Origin: JBDHDH01 sp039591615
GTDB taxonomy: Bacteria > Gemmatimonadota > Gemmatimonadetes > Gemmatimonadales > GWC2-71-9
Direction: 5' to 3'
DNA length: 64,000 nt
NCBI GenBank assembly: GCA_039591615.1
Contig: JBDHDH010000003.1
Location: forward strand, 1 to 64,000
A program made the translations under genes and the position numbers. The notes beneath the pieces are model-generated. The model made no database searches. It was given only the letters and a program-made list of their open reading frames with translations, and was not told where the DNA came from. Shown here in pieces: positions 26,675 through 36,219 of the stretch. The stretch's first letter is position 1. Each line of letters begins with the position of its first letter.

Positions 26675-26748
26675 GGGTGGTTAGCTCAGTTGGTTAGAGC
26701 GCCGGTCTCACATACCGGAGGTCACTGGTTCGAATCCAGTACCGCCCA
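26675..26748 (+). tRNA. tRNA-Val (anticodon CAC)
   Basis: The 74-base gene folds into a complete cloverleaf. The acceptor GGGTGGT (26675-26681) pairs with ACCGCCC (26741-26747) with one G-U pair. The D-stem is GCTC/GAGC and the anticodon stem is CCGGT/ACCGG around the loop CTCACAT, giving anticodon CAC, which reads the valine codon GTG. The variable loop is AGGTC, and the T-stem ACTGG/CCAGT encloses TTCGAAT. The discriminator is A at 26748 and CCA is not encoded. It has its own promoter and terminator, so it is a single-gene unit. Confidence 0.96.
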
Positions 26749-26757
26749 TTGGGAAAA

Positions 26758-26795
26758 GCCCCCGTCTCGCGACGATGTGCATCGGAGACGGGGGC
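26758..26795 (+). terminator. Hairpin terminator of tRNA-Val
   Basis: GCCCCCGTCTC (26758-26768) pairs with GAGACGGGGGC (26785-26795), and the loop can extend the stem through CGAT/ATCG. It begins ten bases after the tRNA. No T-run follows, like the other strong hairpins in this window. Confidence 0.7.
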
Positions 26796-26934
26796 AGTCC
26801 TGCCAGATCGCGCTCGGCCGCAGCACTGGGCATTGAGCGGGTAGCGATAGAACCGAACACCGGTTAACTTGCGACATATCAATTGAATCCGTGGTGATTT
26901 GCGGCGTATTGCGGCCACGTTAAACAAGTCGCTA

Positions 26935-26972
26935 AAAAGCCCGCCCCGGCGCGCTCTAAGCGGCGGGGTTTT
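26935..26972 (+). terminator. T-tailed hairpin in the metH leader, possible attenuator
   Basis: The arms AAAA-G-CCCGCC (26935-26945) and GGCGGG-G-TTTT (26962-26972) pair with one mismatch, giving a stem followed by TTTT on the plus strand. It sits about 120 bases before metH. It may end read-through from the tRNA side, or act as an attenuator for metH. Confidence 0.55.
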
Positions 26973-27012
26973 CTCATAGCACCAAGGTAAGAAGGGAGCA
27001 CCTGACGGGAGT

Positions 27013-27052
27013 GGGGCGTGGCTGGGCCACAAGACGCTGAGCCCACGGCCCC
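27013..27052 (+). promoter_or_regulatory. Two mutually exclusive hairpins in the metH 5' region
   Basis: GTGGC-TGG-GCCAC (27018-27030) forms a tight hairpin. The same GTGG can instead pair with CCAC at 27043-27046, extended by GGGGC (27013-27017) with GCCCC (27048-27052). Such alternatives are typical of regulated leaders but also arise by chance in GC-rich DNA. I found no cobalamin, SAM or SAH riboswitch core between 26796 and 27093, a stretch of about 300 bases without a gene. Confidence 0.3.
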
Positions 27053-27093
27053 GAGCGATTGATCTCCTTGCCCCCCTCCCTGCGAGGAACCGG

Positions 27094-30000
27094 ATGGCAA
27101 ACCACAACGACGACCGCATCGCGCGTCTTCGCGAAGCACTCGAGGAGCGCATCCTCCTTTTGGACGGCGCCATGGGCACCATGGTCCAGGCGTACGAACT
27201 CGGGGAAGAGGATTTTCGCGGCCAGCGGTTCGCCGATCATCCGGTCTCGCTCAAAGGCGATAACGACCTCCTTTCTCTCACTCGGCCCGATGTCATTGAG
27301 GCGATACATCGCGCCTACCTGGATGCTGGCGCCGACATCGTCGAGACCAACACCTTCAATGCGACCGCCATCTCGCAGGCCGACTATCGCCTGCAGTCCG
27401 CGGTCCGCGACATCAACCTCGCTGCAGCCCGAATCGCCCGCCGCATCGCGGACGAGGCGTCAGCCCACACACCGCAGCGGCCTCGGTTCGTGGCCGGCGC
27501 CATCGGCCCAGCGTCACCTTCGACCAGCTCGCGGCGGCCTATGGGGAGCAGGCAGAAGCCCTCCTGGACGGAGGCGTCGATCTCCTCCTGGTGGAGACGG
27601 TCTTCGACAGCCTGAACTGCAAGGCGGCCTTGTATGCTATACGGCGTCTCCTCAAGGCGCGTTGCCTGACGGTCCCTATCATGGTGTCGGGCACCATCAC
27701 GGATGCCAGTGGCCGCACGCTCTCCGGACAGACTCCCGAGGCGTTCTGGATCTCAGTGAGTCATGCCGAGTCATTCAGCGTAGGTCTCAACTGCGCTATG
27801 GGGGCTCGTGAGCTCCGGCCGCATATCCAAGAGCTTTCCGAAGTCGCCGACACGCTCGTGACCTGCCACCCCAACGCGGGTCTCCCTAACGAGTTCGGGC
27901 AGTACGACCAAAGCCCGGAGGAGATGGCCGCGATCTTGGGAGAGTTCGCGGAGAGCGGCTTGGTCAACATCGTCGGTGGCTGCTGCGGAACGACGCCGGA
28001 GCACATCGCTGCCCTTGCGAAGGCGGTGAAGGGAGTCCCACCGCGACGGATCCCTAGTGTTGCTCCGTTTCTCCGTCTGAGTGGGCTCGAACCTCTCGTC
28101 CTGCGCCCAGAAGTCCGTTTCGTGAACATCGGCGAGCGCACGAATGTGACTGGGTCGGCCCGCTTCGCCCAATTGATCCGGGAAAGTGACTTCGAGACTG
28201 CGCTGGCGGTGGCTCGAGAGCAGGTAGCCAACGGGGCACAGATGATCGACGTGAACATGGACGAGGGGATGTTGGATTCCGAAGCGGCCATGACGACGTT
28301 CCTGAATCTCGTAGCGGTCGAGCCTGATATCAGCCGTGTGCCGATCGTCGTTGATTCATCGAAGTGGGAAGTGATCGAAGCAGGACTCAAGTGCATTCAG
28401 GGGAAGGGTGTCGTCAATTCCATCAGTCTCAAGGAGGGAGAAGACGCCTTCGTAGAGCGCGCCGAGCGAATTCGGGACTACGGGGCCGCCGTCATCGTGA
28501 TGGCGTTCGACGAGCAAGGTCAAGCCGACACGGCTGCTCGAAAGACCGAGATTGCGGAGCGGGCCTACGAAATCCTGACGAAGCGCGTGGGGTTTCCACC
28601 CCAGGACATCATCTTCGATCCCAACATTTTCGCTATCGGGACCGGAATCGAGGAACACAACCGGTACGCCATCGCCTTCCTCGAAGCCTGTCGAGCGATC
28701 AAGCACGCGATGCCTCACGTTCACCTCAGCGGTGGCGTGAGCAATGTCTCCTTCGCCTTCCGAGGAAACAACACTATTCGGGAGGCCATGCACTCGGCAT
28801 TCCTCTATCACGCTATCCACGCCGGAATGGACATGGGAATCGTGAACGCCGGAGCGCTTGCCGTCTACGACGACATCCCTGGCGAGCTGCGGGACGCTGT
28901 CGAGGATCTCATCTTCGATCGGCGTCCGGACGCTACCGAACGTCTCATGACCTTGGCCAACGAGATCAGGGGCACCAAGAAGGCAGGACGTCAGGACATC
29001 GAGTGGCGGAACCAGATTGTCGAGAAGCGTCTCGAACATGCGCTGGTGGAGGGAATCCTCGAATTCATCGAGGCTGACACCGAGGAGGCTCGTCAGAAGT
29101 TCGAGCGCCCTATCCAGGTCATCGAAGGCCCGCTCATGGACGGCATGAACGTGGTTGGGGACCTCTTTGGAAGCGGGAAGATGTTCCTGCCTCAGGTAGT
29201 GAAGAGCGCTCGCGTCATGAAGAAGGCCGTCGCGCACCTCGTGCCGTTCATCGAGCGAGAGCAAGCCGAGCGCGGTGCCGGAGGCATGTCGAAGGGAACT
29301 GTCGTCCTCGCGACCGTAAAAGGGGATGTTCACGATATCGGGAAGAACATCGTGGGTGTAGTACTGGGCTGTAATAACTACGAAGTGATCGACCTCGGCG
29401 TGATGGTTCCGGTCACAAAGATCCTGCAGACTGCCCGGGCACACAACGCTGACATTATCGGGCTCAGCGGCCTCATCACACCCTCTTTGGACGAGATGGT
29501 GCACGTGGCCCGAGAAATGAAGCGTGAGAGCTTCCACACGCCTCTCCTCATTGGTGGCGCAACCACGTCCCGCGTCCACACGGCAGTGAAGATCGCGCCG
29601 GAATATCCCGCACCAGTGGTGCACGTCCTCGACGCGTCACGCGGTGTGACGGTCGTCGGTGCCCTCCTGAGCAATGAGAAGCGGGGTGCGTTCCTGCGTC
29701 AGGTAGGGGAGGAGTATACAGCGCTCCGGGAACGCCACGCCGGTCGCACAGCACGCACACGACTCCTCACGATGGACGAAGCGCGGCGTACGAAATACCA
29801 AGTTGCGTGGAACGCGTACGCTCCTCCACGCCCCGTTTCGCCAGGCATTCACGTGCTCGGCGAGTACCCCCTGCAAGAGCTCGTGCCGTACATCGACTGG
29901 ACACCGTTCTTCCATGCATGGGAGCTACGGGGGACCTACCCGGGAATCCTCGACGACAACACCGTCGGCACCCAAGCGCGCAAGCTGCACGACGATGCGC

Positions 30001-30764
30001 AGGAGTTGCTCGCGCGCATCGTTCGAGGGAACCTCCTCTCCGCGCGGGCCGTGATCGGGATCTTCCCAGCGAACGCTGCAGGAGATGATGTCGAGATCTA
30101 TGCCGATGAGAGCCGCCAAGATGTTCTCGCGGTGTTACACAATCTCCGGCAACAGCTGGCCAAGCCTCCCGGGCGCCCCAACCTCTGCCTAAGCGACTTC
30201 GTGGCACCATGCGAGACCGGTCTTCCCGACTACGTGGGCGCGTTCGCTGCAACGGCAGGCGTTCGGGTCGCAGAACTCACCGCCGCCTTCGAGCGCGACC
30301 ACGACGACTACAACAGCATCCTGACGAAGGCCCTCGCCGATCGGCTGACCGAGGCTCTGGCAGAGCGCCTCCACGAACGAGTGAGAACCGAATGGTGGGG
30401 CTATGCGCCGGACGAGGCGTTGCGCAACGAGGACCTGATCAAGCAACGCTACCGCGGGATCCGCCCAGCACCGGGCTATCCCGCATGTCCGGATCACACC
30501 GAGAAGCGAACGTTGTTCGCGCTCCTCGACGTTTCGAGACGGACGGGAATCCAACTCACAGAGAGCTGCGCGATGCTCCCAGCTGCATCGGTGAGCGGGT
30601 GGTACTTCGCACACCCGGAAGCCATCTATTTCGGAGTCGGCAAAATCGAGCGCGATCAAGTAGAGAGCTACGCGATGCGCAAGCAGATGGAGGTCGGGGA
30701 GGTCGAACGCTGGCTCGCTCCTATTCTCCGGTACGAGCCCGATCGGCAGGTCGTAACAGCATGA
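27094..30764 (+). pseudogene. metH: Cobalamin-dependent methionine synthase with internal deletion and frameshift
   Basis: MetH transfers the methyl group of methyltetrahydrofolate to homocysteine through cobalamin. All modules are present: homocysteine-binding (LLDGAMGTM, zinc cysteines in GLNCAMG and GGCCGTTPEH), pterin-binding (NIGERTNVTGS), B12-binding (GDVHDIGKNIVGVVLG, His ligand) and the SAM-dependent reactivation domain (EWWGYAPDEAL, RGIRPAPGYPACPDH). However, the first frame (ATG 27094, good GCGAGGAAC upstream) fails just after VAGAIGP at about base 27509, and the protein resumes in another frame at VTFDQLAAAYGEQ. The segment that follows GAIGP in the family (TNRT..SPDVNDP, about 17 residues) is missing, so about 52 bases are gone. 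As written, no full-length enzyme is made; a separate frame is open from 27591. The gene overlaps the next by four bases. Confidence 0.85.
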
Positions 30765-32599
30765 GCGAACGGCTGCGGGACCTGATTGGAGACGGCGGCG
30801 TCCACGTACTCGATGGTGCGATGGGGACCATGCTCTACGCCAAAGGGATCTTCGTCAACGTCTGCTACGATGAGCTCAACCTGACTCACCCAACCCTCGT
30901 GCGCGAAGTCCACGAGGCGTATGTGCGCGCTGGTGCGGAGATCGTGGAGACGAATACCTTCGGAGCGAACCCCGTTAAGCTCTCGAGTTACGGACTCGCA
31001 GAAAAGACCGAGGACATCAATTGCGCCGCGGCACGGCTGGCCGGGCAGGCCGGAAACGATCGCATCGCCGTCCTGGGCGCCATGGGGCCCCTCGGTGTCC
31101 GCATCGAGCCCTTTGGCCCCACGGGACGATACGAGGCGCAGGAGTTCTTCCGCCGTCAAGTGGACGGTCTCTTGGCGGGGGAAGTGGATGGTTTTATCCT
31201 CGAGACGTTCAGCGATCTCGACGAGCTTCACGCGGCGTTCAACGCCGTCCGCTCCGTATCGCAGCTTCCCGTCTTCGCTCAAATGACCATCGGACCGGAT
31301 GGCAACACGACGTACGGCACGGCCGTTGAAACCCTCGCCGAGGCGATTGATGGCTGGGAAGTCGACGTCATTGGATTCAACTGCTCTGTAGGCCCGGCGG
31401 CCATGCTGGATGCGCTCGAGCGCGTCACCCAGCTCACGAACCGACCCCTGTCCGCGCAACCGAACGCGGGGCTGCCCAAGGCCGTTGGCGATCGCAAGAT
31501 CTACCTCGCGAGCCCCGAGTACATGGCCACGTACGCACGGCGCATGATCTCCGCCGGCGCGCGGTTCGTCGGCGGATGCTGCGGAACCACACCGGAGCAC
31601 ATTCGGACCATCCGTGACCTGGTGGCCAGTTCCCAGCCCCGTCGCACTCCCAAGTTGGTTCGACGTCCCTCAGGCGTCGACGAAGCCGGCATCGATCCAC
31701 TCCCCCTCGTCGAACGATCGCCGTGGGGACACAAGATCGCATCGGGCTCGTTCGTGACCGTGGTCGAGATGGTACCCCCCAAAGGCTGGATCCCCACCCA
31801 GCTCATCGAACAGTGCCTCACGTTGAAGGCAGCCGGTCTCGACGCAATCCATCTCTTGGATGGCCCCCGAGCCTCGGGACGCATGGGGGCCATTCCGTCA
31901 TCCATCATCATCTCCCGGGACGTGGGGCTGGAGACGGTCGTTCACTACTCCTGCCGGGACAAGAACATGCACGTGATGATCAGCGATCTGCTTGGGGCGG
32001 CGGCGGCCGGTATCCGCAACCTCGTTCTCGTTACGGGCGATCCGCCCAAGACAGGCCCCTATCCCGATGCCACCACGGTGTTCGACATTGACAGCATCGG
32101 GATCACGAATCTCGTGTCCCGCCTGAATCGGGGGCTCGATCCTGGTGGCAACCGCATCGGAGATCCCACACGGTACGTGATTGGTGTAGAGGTCAAGCCA
32201 GGTGCAAGGGATCGGGAGCGCGAGCTGAGTCGATTCGCCTGGAAAGTCGATGCCGGCGCGGAGTTCGCCGTCACCCAGCCCGTTTTCGACAGCGGTGAGC
32301 TCGAGCGGTTTCTGACAGAGATCGAGCAGTTCCGCATCCCGATCGTCCTGGGCATCTGGCCCCTCGTGTCGCTGCGAAACGCAGAGTTCTTGGCGAACGA
32401 GGTTCCCGGGATCCACGTACCGGATACGGTGCTTGCGAGGATGCGGCGGGCCGAGGAGCGAGGCGAGGACGCTGCCTTGGCCGAAGGTGTGACCATCGCC
32501 CGAGAACTGCTCTCGACCCTGCGCGGCGCCGTCCAGGGGGTGCAGGTAAGCGCGCCGTACGGAAGGGCGGAGACGGCGCTCTCGGTGCTCCAGAGTTGA
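30761..32599 (+). CDS. Bifunctional homocysteine S-methyltransferase / methylenetetrahydrofolate reductase
   Basis: This 612-residue protein resembles Bacillus YitJ. Residues 1-285 are a homocysteine methyltransferase barrel (VHVLDGAMGTMLY, zinc cysteines in GFNCSVGP and GGCCGTTPEH). Residues about 320-600 are an FAD-dependent MTHFR barrel (VVEMVPPKG, LVTGDPPKTGPYPDATTVFDIDSIG in part, FAVTQPVFDSGELERF). It would make methyltetrahydrofolate and use a methyl donor to form methionine. The ATG overlaps the metH stop (ATGA), so the two are coupled. If metH is truly broken, this N-terminal domain might supply methionine, but it lacks B12-binding modules, so its methyl donor is uncertain. Confidence 0.9.
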   Translation: MSERLRDLIGDGGVHVLDGAMGTMLYAKGIFVNVCYDELNLTHPTLVREVHEAYVRAGAEIVETNTFGANPVKLSSYGLAEKTEDINCAAARLAGQAGNDRIAVLGAMGPLGVRIEPFGPTGRYEAQEFFRRQVDGLLAGEVDGFILETFSDLDELHAAFNAVRSVSQLPVFAQMTIGPDGNTTYGTAVETLAEAIDGWEVDVIGFNCSVGPAAMLDALERVTQLTNRPLSAQPNAGLPKAVGDRKIYLASPEYMATYARRMISAGARFVGGCCGTTPEHIRTIRDLVASSQPRRTPKLVRRPSGVDEAGIDPLPLVERSPWGHKIASGSFVTVVEMVPPKGWIPTQLIEQCLTLKAAGLDAIHLLDGPRASGRMGAIPSSIIISRDVGLETVVHYSCRDKNMHVMISDLLGAAAAGIRNLVLVTGDPPKTGPYPDATTVFDIDSIGITNLVSRLNRGLDPGGNRIGDPTRYVIGVEVKPGARDRERELSRFAWKVDAGAEFAVTQPVFDSGELERFLTEIEQFRIPIVLGIWPLVSLRNAEFLANEVPGIHVPDTVLARMRRAEERGEDAALAEGVTIARELLSTLRGAVQGVQVSAPYGRAETALSVLQS

Positions 32600-32603
32600 G
32601 GAC

Positions 32604-33476
32604 CTAGCTCTCCTTAGACGCTTCCAGAATCCGCCGGTACCGCTGGTCGGCCTGCTGCACTCCGAGATTGCTCACGTACACCTTATCAACACCGACGTTG
32701 CGGAGGGATCGGATCGTCCGGGCACAAATCTCTTCCGCACTGGCACCCAGTTCGAACTCCCGGGTGATCGCCCGCGCCGGCACGGGGAAGAACTGAGCCA
32801 GCCGCTCCAATGTCCGCGGATTGGGGCTGCGATAGAGGAAGACACCGAAGACTCCCGGGTGCGGGACGCCACGGCGTCGAGCCTCGTCGAGGAACGCTTC
32901 GAGCGCCTTGATGCCGTGATGGGAGACGATTTGCGTAAGGTAGAACTCGGCGGTGAGCTCGCGGCGAAGCAGGAAATCCACCTGTTCCACCGGATCGCGG
33001 TGAGGGTTCGCCCACCCACCCATGAGAAGGGACGGGATGCGCTGCCGGATCACCTGCCGCAGGCGGTACGCGTTCGGTAAGCAGCGCGGTGGCCCAAGCG
33101 ACTTGTCCCCTCCGACAACCGTGAGTGCTTGGAAATTCTGTGACGCGGCCCGCGCCGCATACATGAGGCAGTACTCGAGGCTGTGCTTGCAAGTGAGGAA
33201 TGGTACGACCTTGGCCGAATCGACCTCTCCGGCGAGATTCGCCGTCAGGTGATTGAGATTCTCCTCCTCAGACTCTCCCACCGCGTTATCCGTCACGAAG
33301 ATGACCGTGTCGCGGCTGGCTAAGCGGCGAACCGCATGATACATGTCGATCCACGTGTCCATGCTCTGAGCGGCCGTCAGGCCCACCCGTGGAGCCCGAA
33401 ACTCGGCGGCGATCAGAGGGCGGTCTCCGCGGAGGCGCGCAAGGAGAGCCGACGGACGTTCCAAAGCCGACAACAT
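32604..33476 (-). CDS. MTHFR-superfamily TIM-barrel protein
   Basis: This 290-residue single-domain protein belongs to the methylenetetrahydrofolate reductase superfamily. The catalytic-type glutamate is in LIAAEFRAP near residue 25. LTVVGGDKSLGP near 118 matches the flavin-binding aspartate region (VTGDxxxG), and FYLTQIVSHHGIKALEAFL near 178 matches the typical FxxTQ segment. It differs clearly from the MTHFR half of the bifunctional neighbour, with which it is convergent only four bases apart. It may be a second reductase with a distinct cofactor or a divergent relative using another C1 carrier. The ATG at 33476 has no clear ribosome-binding site. Confidence 0.7.
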   Translation of the reverse strand: MLSALERPSALLARLRGDRPLIAAEFRAPRVGLTAAQSMDTWIDMYHAVRRLASRDTVIFVTDNAVGESEEENLNHLTANLAGEVDSAKVVPFLTCKHSLEYCLMYAARAASQNFQALTVVGGDKSLGPPRCLPNAYRLRQVIRQRIPSLLMGGWANPHRDPVEQVDFLLRRELTAEFYLTQIVSHHGIKALEAFLDEARRRGVPHPGVFGVFLYRSPNPRTLERLAQFFPVPARAITREFELGASAEEICARTIRSLRNVGVDKVYVSNLGVQQADQRYRRILEASKES

Positions 33477-33815
33477 CCGACCAAGCTACTGGATCGGGCG
33501 ACCGGAGTCTACGGGATTGGCATCCCGAGTCCTGAACCCGCCGACTGCCTCCCAGCCCGCGCCGCCGCGGTGCGCATGAACTCCGGCCACGAACGTGGGT
33601 GTCAAACGAAGGAAGAGTATGATCGCCCCACAAGCCACCTGACCGAGCACGTGACCGAAGCGGCGGAACCTGTGGACCACATGAAGTCAGCAATGACGAG
33701 CGCACTCGTCGTCTGCACGCCGCTGCGCGTCGATCGGACGCGGCCGTGGAGTTCCAAACAGGGGGCGGAAACGCAGAGCTGCAGCTCAGCGCAACGTCGA
33801 ATTGGCGAACGAAAT
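33477..33815. other. Intergenic region between MTHFR-like and flotillin genes
   Basis: About 340 bases without a convincing gene. Short frames exist on both strands but lack a start signal and protein-like composition. It must contain the promoter of the MTHFR-like gene (read leftward). Nothing else was recognised. Confidence 0.45.
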
Positions 33816-33845
33816 GCGCCGGTGGGCCACACAACCCACCGGCGC
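33816..33845 (-). terminator. Hairpin downstream of the flotillin gene
   Basis: GCGCCGGTGGG (33816-33826) pairs perfectly with CCCACCGGCGC (33835-33845) over 11 base pairs with an 8-base loop. It lies 26 bases after the flotillin stop codon. No T-run follows on the minus strand. Confidence 0.6.
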
Positions 33846-33871
33846 TCCGTCTGACATCGCGCACACGCCCG

Positions 33872-35497
33872 CTACTCCTTGCGCGGTACGCGCTCCGCCT
33901 CCTTCTGGCCGTCGACTTCCTCACGTACGCGCCCGAGCACCTCGGGCAGTTCGATGCCTGCCTGCTCCGCCAGCTCGTGCATCGCGGGGAGCGCACCGAT
34001 GAGACTGGACAGGAACGAGGCCGTCGTACCGTTCCCAACGGCGCCAGCACCTCGACCGCTATCCCAGACGGTGATCTTGTCGATCTTGAGGTTTTGAATC
34101 GCTTTGACCTGCTCTCGTACCAATTCCGGGAGTCGCTCGATCATCAGGAGCGTCGGGGCGATTTCTGGGTGGCCCACGCACGCGTCGATGAGCTGACGGT
34201 AGCCTTCGGCCTTCGCTCCTAAGACTTTCCGCACGCCTTCCGCCTCCGCTTCGTATTTGGCGAGCGTCGCGTCGGCGAGACCCCGCGCTTCGCGCCGCGT
34301 CTTTTCTGCCTCAGCCTCCGCCTCGATCTCGATCCGCTTCTTTTCCACTTCCTGTGGGGCGAGGCGCTCCTTCGCGAGCCGGGCGAGCTCGCGTTCGCGC
34401 TCCGCGACCATGATGGCTTCCTGGGATTTCGCCGTGGCCACGTCGGCGCGCTGCTTGGCCGACGCCCGAACCTCCGCGAGGTTGGCATCGGACTCCGCGA
34501 TCGTGGCCTGTGCCGCATTCTCCCCCCGAACGGCTTCCGACTCCGCCTTGGAGACCTGCACGCGCTGCTCTCGCTCCGCTTCCTTCGTCGCGGCGACCGT
34601 CTCCGCTCCCCGCTGGGCAACCGCGATCTCATAGTCCCGCTTGGCTTCCGCCTCACCCTTGATGGCGCTCGCATCGTAGGCCGAGACCGCCACACGCTGC
34701 TTCTGCTCGGCCTCCTTCTCGCCTGTAGCCGCCGTCGCCTGCTCGGCGGCGACGCTGATACGACGTTCTCGCCCAGCCTTGGCCTCGCCCGCCGCCCCGT
34801 CCCGCTCCTGCTGCGCCACCTCCACCTTGGCCCGGTTCACGGCTTCGGCAGCCGCCCGCTTCCCGATGGCCTCGATGTAACCGCTCTCGTCGGTGATGTC
34901 GCGAATATTCACGTTGATGAGCGAAAGCCCAATCTTGTTGATTTCCTCGGTGACGTTGGCGTTCACCAGCGACATGAACTTCTCGCGATCTTTGTTGATC
35001 TCTTCGATCGAGAGCGTCGCGATGACCAGCCGAAGCTGCCCCAGGATGATGTCCTGCGCTTGCTCCTGGATCTTCGTCTCTGGCAGAAAGAGCAGCCGCT
35101 CGGCCGCTGAATTCATCAGGACCGGATCCGTTGAGATGCCAACCGTGAATGTGGACGGCACATTCACCCGGATGTTGTTCAGCGACAGCGCCCCGCTCAG
35201 TGGAATGTCGATGACCATGGGCTCCAAAGGGAGGTACGCATAGTCCTGGAGTAGCGGGATCACGAATTTCCCGCCGCCGTGGAGACACTGAGCCGCCCGG
35301 TCTGCCCCCACCTTTCCGTAAAGCACGAGGATCCGATTGCTGGGACACCGTTTGTACTGCTTGACAACGAAGACGATGAAGAAAAAGAAAAGGAGAAGAA
35401 GCGCCCCCACGGCCCCCAACCAGACCAGCGGGGTGGGCTCCGCCGCCTGCACGGCCACAAGCCCGGCGAACACGGAAAGGTGCGCACTGGATATCAT
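33872..35497 (-). CDS. floT: Flotillin-like SPFH protein
   Basis: This 541-residue membrane scaffold protein has one N-terminal membrane segment (about residues 24-45, very Phe-rich), an SPFH domain (about 50-240: RCPSNRILVLYG, GGGKFVIPLLQDY, LNNIRVNVPSTFTVG, INVNIRDITDESGYIEAIG), a long helical region (about 225-440) rich in Glu-Ala repeats, and a C-terminal tail with GNGTTASFLSSLIGALPAMHE typical of bacterial FloT. Flotillins organise membrane microdomains. The ATG at 35497 overlaps the stop of the NfeD-like gene (ATGA), which fixes the start against a longer open frame reaching 35830. Confidence 0.93.
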   Translation of the reverse strand: MISSAHLSVFAGLVAVQAAEPTPLVWLGAVGALLLLFFFFIVFVVKQYKRCPSNRILVLYGKVGADRAAQCLHGGGKFVIPLLQDYAYLPLEPMVIDIPLSGALSLNNIRVNVPSTFTVGISTDPVLMNSAAERLLFLPETKIQEQAQDIILGQLRLVIATLSIEEINKDREKFMSLVNANVTEEINKIGLSLINVNIRDITDESGYIEAIGKRAAAEAVNRAKVEVAQQERDGAAGEAKAGRERRISVAAEQATAATGEKEAEQKQRVAVSAYDASAIKGEAEAKRDYEIAVAQRGAETVAATKEAEREQRVQVSKAESEAVRGENAAQATIAESDANLAEVRASAKQRADVATAKSQEAIMVAERERELARLAKERLAPQEVEKKRIEIEAEAEAEKTRREARGLADATLAKYEAEAEGVRKVLGAKAEGYRQLIDACVGHPEIAPTLLMIERLPELVREQVKAIQNLKIDKITVWDSGRGAGAVGNGTTASFLSSLIGALPAMHELAEQAGIELPEVLGRVREEVDGQKEAERVPRKE

Positions 35498-36084
35498 AAG
35501 CCCTCCTCCACCCTGGTCACGGTAACGGTATTGTCCGCGTTGATTTCCGTCACACGAACCCGGGCCTGGGATTCGATGGCGTCGCCGCCGGTGATTGCGT
35601 TGTAGTAACGCAGACGATCGTCGACCACCACCCGGACGACACCTCGCCCGGAACCACTCGCCGGTATGGCCGTATAGACCACACCCTCCTCGTAGAGTGC
35701 AGCGGAGATCGCCACGGTACCACTGCTCTGCAGCCCTGCAATCCAGCGCAGGAGCCTGCCGAGCACCCAGACCATTGCGCTCCCCACCACGAGCCCCACG
35801 GGTACGCTCGCCGCCACCGGAAGCCCCCAACCCCGGTAGGCCCCCAGCCCTCCCCAGCCGAACCCCATCAGGAAGGCGCCGATGGCCTGAATCGAGAGAA
35901 TCTTGAACGCGCTGCCCGAATCACCGTGGTCCAGGTCGAATGCTGTTCCGTCCTCGACATGAAAATCCCCGGCGCCATGTCCGAGGATCAACATCAAGAT
36001 CGTGCGGATGATGAAAAACGCAGTCCCGATGAGCGCCGGCACCGTGAACCACACCGCGCGCCCACCGAAGAACAACTCGGCCAT
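35494..36084 (-). CDS. NfeD-like membrane protein paired with flotillin
   Basis: This 196-residue protein has membrane segments near residues 12-35, 65-85 and 88-112, and a C-terminal beta-rich OB-fold-like domain (about 118-196: GTVAISAALYEEGVVYTAIP and VRVTEINADNTVTVTRVEE). This is the YuaF/NfeD short form that stands next to flotillin genes in many bacteria and is thought to work with flotillin in the membrane. It is coupled to the flotillin gene by a four-base overlap. The 135 bases upstream (36085-36219) separate it from the DUF58 gene and probably hold the promoter of this pair. Confidence 0.85.
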   Translation of the reverse strand: MAELFFGGRAVWFTVPALIGTAFFIIRTILMLILGHGAGDFHVEDGTAFDLDHGDSGSAFKILSIQAIGAFLMGFGWGGLGAYRGWGLPVAASVPVGLVVGSAMVWVLGRLLRWIAGLQSSGTVAISAALYEEGVVYTAIPASGSGRGVVRVVVDDRLRYYNAITGGDAIESQARVRVTEINADNTVTVTRVEEGL

Positions 36085-36219
36085 TCGCTACTCCAAGAAA
36101 GAACCCAGAATCGGGTTAAGATATCCGCCGGGACGGGTGTCGATAGAGGCAGCGCCGCCGACCGCTGAGCCTCGCACTGTCAACGCAGACGCGGCACATC
36201 GGGGCCCGGCTCCTGCGGT

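Noticed and set aside
26796..27093. Cobalamin or SAM riboswitch before metH
   Set aside because: Expected in such a place, but no conserved core sequence of those riboswitch classes was found by eye.
28356..29624. Minus-strand frame of about 420 codons antisense to metH
   Set aside because: It lies opposite strongly conserved MetH domains, has no recognisable motif or ribosome-binding site, and follows from high GC content.
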